This document shows, one piece after another, positions 1-4,864 of a stretch of 6,508 nucleotides of DNA. The notes under the pieces were generated by a model. That model saw only the letters and a program-made list of their open reading frames with translations, was not told the DNA's origin and ran no database searches. Source of the DNA: Acidobacteriota bacterium (GTDB lineage: Bacteria; Acidobacteriota; Terriglobia; UBA7540); NCBI GenBank assembly GCA_021780055.1, contig JAJXZM010000364.1, forward strand, positions 1 through 6,508. The letters are read 5' to 3'. The translations under genes were made by a program, and so were the position numbers. Within the stretch, counting starts at the first letter, position 1; each line of letters starts with the position of its first letter.

Positions 1-34
1 GACACGCAGCGTAGAACGCATCAACGGCCACTAC

Positions 35-2278
35 GTGCGCGAAGAAGACATCCTGGACGTTTCGCTTGAAGAATCGCCCCGGCTGCTCGATTACTGGCAT
101 ATAATTCTGAAACGACGCTGGGCTGTCCTGACGTGCCTTCTTGTTATCTTCTCAACCGTGGCCATCGGCACATTCAAACAGAAACCCATCTACGCGGGCA
201 GAATCCTGATTGAGGTTAACCCGGAAGAACCCCAGGTCCTCAACTTCCAGCAAATCCAACCGACGGGGGCTTCATGGGACGTACAGAGCTACCGTGAGAC
301 GCAATACAAAATCCTGAAAAGCCGTTCCCTGGCAGAGCGAGTGGTGCGCGACCTGCGCCTTTATCAGTATCCTGAGTTTTACCAGAGCCGCAGTTTTCTA
401 GGGCTGGTTGCCAAGAACCCCGGCAAGATCCCTTCCGCGTCAGACCCGAACCCTCCGGACCCCAACTCGGATGCCTACCGTAACAGCGTGTCAAATTTCA
501 TGAGCGCCCTGGCCGTCAACCCCATCGAGCGAAGCAATCTCGTTGAGGTCTCATTCTACTCACAAAACGCGCCACTGGCGGCCCGCATTGCCAATCAGCT
601 TGGCGAGGACTATATCGACCAGAATCTCCAGGTCAGGTGGAATGAAGCCCTGAAAGCCTCGGAATGGCTTTCCGGCCGTCTGGTCGAGTTGAAGGCAAAA
701 CTCAAGGCATCGCAGGACGCGTTGCAGGACTACGCGGCGAAGAATTCCATCCTGTTCATCCAAAATGCCGTCAATGCCCAGGCGCAAAGCATGGCCAACG
801 CGCGCCTGGAGCAACTTGAGGAAGAGTACACGAGGGCCCAGGCGGACCGAGCCAAGAAGGAAGCCCTCTACAGTCTGGTCAAGTCAGGGAAAGTGCAGGA
901 CCTTCCCGGTGTGCTGGATAACAGGCTGGTCCAAACCTTGGAAGGCAACCTTTCAGACCTGAAGCGCCAGTATTCCGAACTGACGGCAACTGTGAAACCC
1001 GGGTTTCCAAAAGCGATGGCGCTTAAGAAACAGATTGACACCCTCCAGGCCAATCTCGACCACCAGAAGGAAGCGCTCAGTCAAAACATGTCCCAGGAGT
1101 ACCTGGCTGCCCTGGCGCGGGAGAAATACCTGAGCAAACTCATTGACCAGCAGGAAGGGCTGGTGGACACTGTCTCCCAAAAGACCATTCAATACAACTT
1201 TCTGAAACGCCAGGCGGACACTGACCAGTCGCTTTACATCGGCGTGCTGCAGCGAATGAAGGAAGCCCAGGTTGCTGCAGGGATGACCGCCAGCAATATC
1301 CGGGTAGTTGATCCTGCCCAAGTGCCGGATGGACCATCCAAACCCAGAGTCAAGCTCAACCTTGCAATTGGCCTCATTCTGGGACTTGGCGTCGGGGTTG
1401 GTCTGGCGTTCCTGCAGGAGTATCTGGACAACACGCTTAAAACTCCGGATGAAGTGGAATCACTGTTGCGGTTGCCTTCTCTCGGGCTTATCCCGTCGAT
1501 GCACCTGAACGGGTCCTCGAAGACCTCCGCGGCTGGTCTTGCGACGCTTAATTCCGGCTCCAATGGTTCATACGGGCTTGCGCTTCAGAAGAATCCCTTG
1601 GCCGCTGAAGCTTTTCGCTCTTTGCGAACTTCTATTCTGCTGTCTGCCAACCCGGTCCCCAAAGTGCTGCTGGTAACCAGCGCGCTACCCGGCGAAGGCA
1701 AGACAACCACGACCGTCAACCTGGGGGCAACCCTTGCCAGCCTTGGCGGCAGAGTCATTATCGTGGATTGCGATATGCGTCGGCCGGCCATCCATCGGGC
1801 AGCGGGTGTAAAGAACAGTCCGGGATTTGTCCAGTGTCTGACGGGCCGTACATCGCTTTCTGAAGCCATCCTGCAGGTAGACGGAATTCCAAACCTTTCC
1901 GTCATCCCCTGCGGTCCCATCCCGCCCAACCCGGCGGAGGTGTTGTCCTCTCCAAAGACGTCGGAACTGCTGCGGAAGCTGCATGAAGAGTTCGAGTACG
2001 TCCTGGTGGACTCGCCTCCAATTCTGAGCGTGGCAGACAGCCGGATCCTCGCCACGCTGACGGACGCCGTGGTCCTTGTTACGCGGGCCTATGAAACTCC
2101 CTATGAGGTCGTTCGCCGGGCACGGTCACTGCTATACGGAGCAGGTGCGCGCATTCTTGGTGTTGCCCTCAATGATGTTCACCTTCGCAAAGAAGGTTAC
2201 GGAGGCAAGTACGGCTACTACGAGCAGTATGGCTACGGGTACGGCAGCGACTATCAAGCCAACCGGCCGGAAGCGTAA
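35..2278 (+). CDS. Wzc-like polysaccharide co-polymerase / tyrosine autokinase (5' end uncertain)
   Basis: Inner-membrane protein that regulates chain length and export of an exopolysaccharide or capsule, with its own cytoplasmic tyrosine kinase (BY-kinase). Numbering from the GTG at 35: a Wzz-type N-terminal domain with TM1 at about 29-45, a long periplasmic part rich in coiled coil (about 203-280 and 300-385), a GNVR-like stretch before TM2 (about 383-432), TM2 at about 441-460, a Ser/Gly-rich linker (about 490-515), then the kinase. Kinase motifs are all present: ExxRxxR oligomerisation motif (E525, R528, R531), Walker A GEGKT (553-557), Walker A' VIIVDCD (574-580), Walker B VLVDSPP (656-662). 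The tail (722-740) holds eight tyrosines, the usual autophosphorylation cluster. At 747 residues it is close to E. coli Wzc. The start is doubtful: no ribosome binding site precedes the GTG, and the frame is open back to base 2, so the true start may lie outside the window. Family assignment is firm; the polymer is unknown. Confidence 0.95.
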   Translation: MREEDILDVSLEESPRLLDYWHIILKRRWAVLTCLLVIFSTVAIGTFKQKPIYAGRILIEVNPEEPQVLNFQQIQPTGASWDVQSYRETQYKILKSRSLAERVVRDLRLYQYPEFYQSRSFLGLVAKNPGKIPSASDPNPPDPNSDAYRNSVSNFMSALAVNPIERSNLVEVSFYSQNAPLAARIANQLGEDYIDQNLQVRWNEALKASEWLSGRLVELKAKLKASQDALQDYAAKNSILFIQNAVNAQAQSMANARLEQLEEEYTRAQADRAKKEALYSLVKSGKVQDLPGVLDNRLVQTLEGNLSDLKRQYSELTATVKPGFPKAMALKKQIDTLQANLDHQKEALSQNMSQEYLAALAREKYLSKLIDQQEGLVDTVSQKTIQYNFLKRQADTDQSLYIGVLQRMKEAQVAAGMTASNIRVVDPAQVPDGPSKPRVKLNLAIGLILGLGVGVGLAFLQEYLDNTLKTPDEVESLLRLPSLGLIPSMHLNGSSKTSAAGLATLNSGSNGSYGLALQKNPLAAEAFRSLRTSILLSANPVPKVLLVTSALPGEGKTTTTVNLGATLASLGGRVIIVDCDMRRPAIHRAAGVKNSPGFVQCLTGRTSLSEAILQVDGIPNLSVIPCGPIPPNPAEVLSSPKTSELLRKLHEEFEYVLVDSPPILSVADSRILATLTDAVVLVTRAYETPYEVVRRARSLLYGAGARILGVALNDVHLRKEGYGGKYGYYEQYGYGYGSDYQANRPEA

Positions 2279-2508
2279 GAGAAGTCGGAACTGCATCTGA
2301 GTTCGCCGGCAGCCACTGGAAGCTTCAATACTCTCTGCCCGCCAAAACTCTTTGATCAGATTGAGCCAGCAGATTTGCATCAGCCGTCCGTCTCGCGAAG
2401 GTCAGGGAGTTCTCTCGCCGTTGAGCTGGACAAAAAACACGCGATGGCTGAACTTGTGGCGTCTCTGCTCGTCGTAACCTCCTGGATTTTCAAATTCCAC
2501 AGCCCGCT

Positions 2509-2536
2509 TTGATATTCGGCGACTGCGCATTATAGT
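2509..2536 (+). promoter_or_regulatory. Putative sigma70-type promoter of uxs
   Basis: TTGATA at 2509-2514 (5 of 6 to TTGACA) and TATAGT at 2531-2536 (5 of 6 to TATAAT) with a 16-base spacer. Transcription would start near 2543, giving a leader of about 57 bases before the ATG at 2600. It lies in the only long gap left of uxs and points the right way. Prediction from the motif only; no operator is evident. Confidence 0.55.
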
Positions 2537-2589
2537 GATTCAGTTGACGCTAGGCCGAATGCAAGATCTGCGCGGTCACCACGGCGGCT

Positions 2590-2596
2590 AAGAGGG
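2590..2596 (+). promoter_or_regulatory. Ribosome binding site for uxs
   Basis: AAGAGGG ends 3 bases before the ATG at 2600. The spacing is short but the purine run is the only Shine-Dalgarno-like element nearby. It supports ATG 2600, whose product begins directly with the expected beta-strand and NAD-binding glycine motif. Confidence 0.55.
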
Positions 2597-2599
2597 TAC

Positions 2600-3577
2600 A
2601 TGCGGATTATCGTTACAGGTGGGGCGGGATTCCTCGGCAGGCATCTTTGCGCAAAAATGCTCTCCCTGGGACATGAAGTCCTGTGCGTGGATAATCTCCT
2701 GACGGGGCGGCGCAAAAACATCGCGGAGTTTGAGCAGAATTCCGCTTTCCGTTTCCTTCATCAGGATGTGACTACCTCCTTCCGGGTCGAAGGTCCGGTC
2801 GATGCGATTGTGCACATGGCCTGCCCGGCAAGCCCTCCTGATTATCTTCGATATCCTATTCAAACTCTGGAAGTAGGCACCATCGGGACCCGCAACATGC
2901 TGGAACTGGCGCAGGCAAAGGATGCGCGTTTTCTGCTCACCAGCACTTCAGAAGTTTACGGCGACCCGAAGGTCAGTCCGCAATCCGAAGAGTACTGGGG
3001 CAACGTGAATCCCATCGGGCCCCGCAGCGTTTACGATGAGGCAAAACGGGCTTCTGAAGCACTGACCATGGCGTACCACCGGACGCATGGTCTGGACACG
3101 CGCATTGCAAGAATCTTCAATACCTACGGCCCATGGATGCGGCCAAGCGACGGGCGCGTGGTTTCCAATTTCGTTGTGCAGGCCTTGCAGGGAAAGGAAC
3201 TCACCATCTACGGCGATGGAAGCCAGACGAGAAGCTTCTGCTACGTGACCGACCAGATCGAGGGACTTGTCCGCTTGTTGCTGGTCGATTCCGATTCCGG
3301 TGCAGCGGGCGTTGCGGGGAGTGAATGGGGAATCAACTATCCGGTGAACCTAGGCAATCCTAGAGAAGAAAAGATCGTTGATGTTGCCCGGATTATCACG
3401 CAGATGACAGGAAGTTCAAGCCAGGTGAAGTTTCTTGCTTTGCCCACAGATGATCCTAAGCTGCGTTGCCCGGACATCTCCCGCGCGCGCCGCCTGCTGG
3501 GATGGGAGCCGACGGTCAGCCTGAAAGAGGGACTGGCAGCCGTGATCGAGCACTTTCGGGAATGCCTGGACTGTTGA
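2600..3577 (+). CDS. uxs: UDP-glucuronate decarboxylase (UDP-xylose synthase)
   Basis: Cytoplasmic short-chain dehydrogenase/reductase that converts UDP-glucuronate to UDP-xylose and CO2 using bound NAD+, supplying xylose (or a xylose-derived sugar) for glycan synthesis. Visible in the 325 residues: Rossmann glycine motif TGGAGFLG (6-13), D31 at the NAD ribose position, the UXS signature HMACPASP (72-79), STSEVYGDP (115-123) with T116 and E118, [14 protein letters not shown] (137-150) with the catalytic Y145 and K149, [10 protein letters not shown] (171-180), GDGSQTRSF (205-213), and R289 in the [10 protein letters not shown] block, matching the catalytic arginine of UXS and of the ArnA decarboxylase domain. 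These blocks separate it from dTDP-glucose dehydratases and GalE-type epimerases. Odd points: about 14 extra residues near 229-244 compared with human UXS1, and Val144/Ala148 where UXS enzymes usually have Cys/Gly. The start is set by the AAGAGGG just upstream. It has its own putative promoter and ends 149 bases before the next gene. Confidence 0.93.
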   Translation: MRIIVTGGAGFLGRHLCAKMLSLGHEVLCVDNLLTGRRKNIAEFEQNSAFRFLHQDVTTSFRVEGPVDAIVHMACPASPPDYLRYPIQTLEVGTIGTRNMLELAQAKDARFLLTSTSEVYGDPKVSPQSEEYWGNVNPIGPRSVYDEAKRASEALTMAYHRTHGLDTRIARIFNTYGPWMRPSDGRVVSNFVVQALQGKELTIYGDGSQTRSFCYVTDQIEGLVRLLLVDSDSGAAGVAGSEWGINYPVNLGNPREEKIVDVARIITQMTGSSSQVKFLALPTDDPKLRCPDISRARRLLGWEPTVSLKEGLAAVIEHFRECLDC

Positions 3578-3638
3578 GCAAGCAGAATCCTTGCCGGACC
3601 ACCCGCGGTTGAATCCGGTCCCAACTGAAACACTGCCG

Positions 3639-3649
3639 GGCTTAAAGCC
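3639..3649. repeat. Short inverted repeat beside the GT2-GtrA promoter
   Basis: A perfect 11-base inverted repeat, GGCTT-A-AAGCC, ends 3 bases before the putative -35 box at 3653. Its position would suit a regulator site, but an inverted repeat this short may be chance. No T-run follows, so it is not a terminator. Confidence 0.2.
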
Positions 3650-3652
3650 TGA

Positions 3653-3681
3653 TTGACGTGAATCTGGTCGCATGCTATTTT
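3653..3681 (+). promoter_or_regulatory. Putative sigma70-type promoter of the GT2-GtrA / GT39-like pair
   Basis: TTGACG at 3653-3658 (5 of 6), 17-base spacer, TATTTT at 3676-3681 (4 of 6) preceded by TGC, an extended -10 element. Transcription would begin near 3688, leaving about 39 bases before the ATG at 3727. This would make the GTG at 3658, which lies inside the promoter, unusable as a start on this transcript. Motif-based prediction. Confidence 0.5.
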
Positions 3682-3707
3682 CAGGTTCGCTTTCACGCCG
3701 GCGAGCG

Positions 3708-3714
3708 AAGGGGA
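3708..3714 (+). promoter_or_regulatory. Ribosome binding site deciding the GT2-GtrA start
   Basis: AAGGGGA lies 12 bases before ATG 3727. The spacing is on the long side, but the longer in-frame alternative at GTG 3658 has no such site. The product from ATG 3727 begins MISIVIPTYKEAD, exactly where GT2 enzymes of this type normally begin. Confidence 0.55.
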
Positions 3715-3726
3715 TTCTACCGCTCC

Positions 3727-4857
3727 ATGATCTCCATTGTGATTCCAACTTACAAAGAGGCTGACTCGATCCAGGGAGTTATTCGCCGCTCCGGCACGGC
3801 ACTTTCGCAGGCCGGCGAAGAATATGAACTGATCGTCGTGGACGACAACAGCGGCGACGGAACGGCGGAGCTCGCAGAAAAATTGAGCAGCGAATTCCAC
3901 GTGCGCGTGCTTCGGCGCGCCGGCCGTCTGGGACTGGCAACTGCTGTGGTCGATGGATGGAAAGTCGCTCACGGCGACATGCTGGGCGTGATCGACGCCG
4001 ATCTACAGCATCCGCCGGAAATTCTGGCTGCGCTGGCCGCCGCCCTGCGCCAGTCCAACGCGGATCTCGCCGTCGCCAGCCGCTACATCGCGGGCGGTGG
4101 AACCTCAGATTGGGTATTCAGCCGCCGCATGATATCAAGCGGCGCAACCCACATGGCCGCGTCCGTTCTTCCACTGAAGCTTTCCGCGGTCAGCGATCCC
4201 ATGTCGGGCATGTTCGTGGTGCGGGCTGATGCGATCGCGGGCGTGGAACTCACGCCGCTCGGTTACAAAATCCTGCTGGAAGTCATTGCCAAAGGCCGGA
4301 TCGGGCACGCCGTGGAAGTTCCCTATCAGTTCGAAGAACGGACCCAGGGCAGTTCCAAACTGGGCCCTCGCCAGTACGCGGAATACGTGGCACATCTTGT
4401 GCACCTCGCGTTTGTCACGGGCCAGTTCCGCGCGTGGCTCGCGTACAGTCTGGTTGGACTCACGGGAGCCGTGCTGGACATCGGCTTGATCTACCTGATG
4501 GCTGTGCGCGGCGGCGGCAGTGCTTTCTGGGTTGTGCCCGTGGCGGTCGAGATCGCATTGCTTTGGAACTTTCTGTGGAACCAGAATGCAACCTTCGCAC
4601 ACCGGCACGGCAGCGTCCTGGCAGAATCACACGGCGCGTCCCGCCTGTGGCGTTATCAAAAAGTGTGCCTGCCCGGCGCCATTCTGAATATCGGCCTGAC
4701 GCTGCTCCTCGCCTCACAGGGCGTCCGGCTGGTACTCGCGGCGGCCGTTGGCGTGTTCTTTGACGGCGTCGTGAATCTCCTTTTCAACGTGCCTTCCATC
4801 TGGAAAATCTGGGGACCGAAGACTTCCACATCTCGCAATCCTTTTGCAGGCAAGTAA
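3727..4857 (+). CDS. Polyprenyl-phosphate sugar synthase (DPM1-type GT2) fused to a GtrA-like membrane domain
   Basis: Inner-membrane enzyme that transfers one sugar from a nucleotide sugar to polyprenyl phosphate; the fused GtrA-like region may anchor it or help move the product across the membrane. Numbering from ATG 3727 (376 residues): GT-A fold with VVDDNSGDGT (37-46), the metal-binding DxDxQ block DADLQHPPE (90-98), SRY (118-120), SDPMSGMFVVR (156-166), and the acceptor-loop block FEERTQGSSKLG (202-213). Residues about 236-360 form four likely membrane helices (about 236-258, 266-285, 312-330, 334-356) with the GtrA-like NFLWNQNATF (281-290). This is the arrangement of type III dolichyl-phosphate mannose synthases such as the Pyrococcus furiosus enzyme. 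A 69-base in-frame extension to GTG 3658 exists, but the promoter and AAGGGGA site favour ATG 3727. The stop is 7 bases before the next gene, so both are probably co-transcribed. Whether the sugar is mannose, glucose or another cannot be told. Confidence 0.93.
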   Translation: MISIVIPTYKEADSIQGVIRRSGTALSQAGEEYELIVVDDNSGDGTAELAEKLSSEFHVRVLRRAGRLGLATAVVDGWKVAHGDMLGVIDADLQHPPEILAALAAALRQSNADLAVASRYIAGGGTSDWVFSRRMISSGATHMAASVLPLKLSAVSDPMSGMFVVRADAIAGVELTPLGYKILLEVIAKGRIGHAVEVPYQFEERTQGSSKLGPRQYAEYVAHLVHLAFVTGQFRAWLAYSLVGLTGAVLDIGLIYLMAVRGGGSAFWVVPVAVEIALLWNFLWNQNATFAHRHGSVLAESHGASRLWRYQKVCLPGAILNIGLTLLLASQGVRLVLAAAVGVFFDGVVNLLFNVPSIWKIWGPKTSTSRNPFAGK

Positions 4858-4864
4858 CAACCCC

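Larger units (their letters stand above)
2279..2599. other. Intergenic gap between kinase gene and uxs
   Basis: These 321 bases hold no gene I can support. The only + strand ORF noted in its interior is a 22-codon one at 2444-2512 with no ribosome binding site. Minus-strand ORFs reaching into the gap are shadows of the flanking genes. There is no strong hairpin followed by a T-run after the kinase stop; only a 5-bp inverted repeat (GAACT/AGTTC) near 2288-2304, too weak to call a terminator. The right part carries the promoter and ribosome binding site of the next gene, described separately. The gap size and promoter suggest that the downstream gene can be transcribed on its own. Confidence 0.6.

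Noticed and set aside
1585..2055. Minus-strand ORF of 156 codons
   Set aside because: It is antisense to the conserved kinase motifs of the Wzc-like gene and is a shadow of them.
2279..2330. Possible terminator after the kinase gene
   Set aside because: Only a weak 5-bp inverted repeat without a T-run is visible.
2444..2512. 22-codon ORF in the gap before uxs, with a hydrophobic translation
   Set aside because: No ribosome binding site, a length expected by chance, and its stop overlaps the -35 box of the uxs promoter.
3578..3621. Possible terminator hairpins after uxs (GCAAG/CTTGC at 3578-3594 and GGACC/GGTCC near 3596-3621)
   Set aside because: Stems are only 5 bp, the second loop is long, and no T-run follows either.
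3658..3726. GTG 3658 as the start of the GT2-GtrA gene
   Set aside because: The extra 23 residues are not typical of GT2 enzymes, there is no ribosome binding site, and the region overlaps a plausible promoter.
3337..3972. Minus-strand ORF of 211 codons spanning the uxs end and the GT2 start
   Set aside because: It crosses two well-supported + strand genes and their promoter gap, and its translation resembles no family I know.
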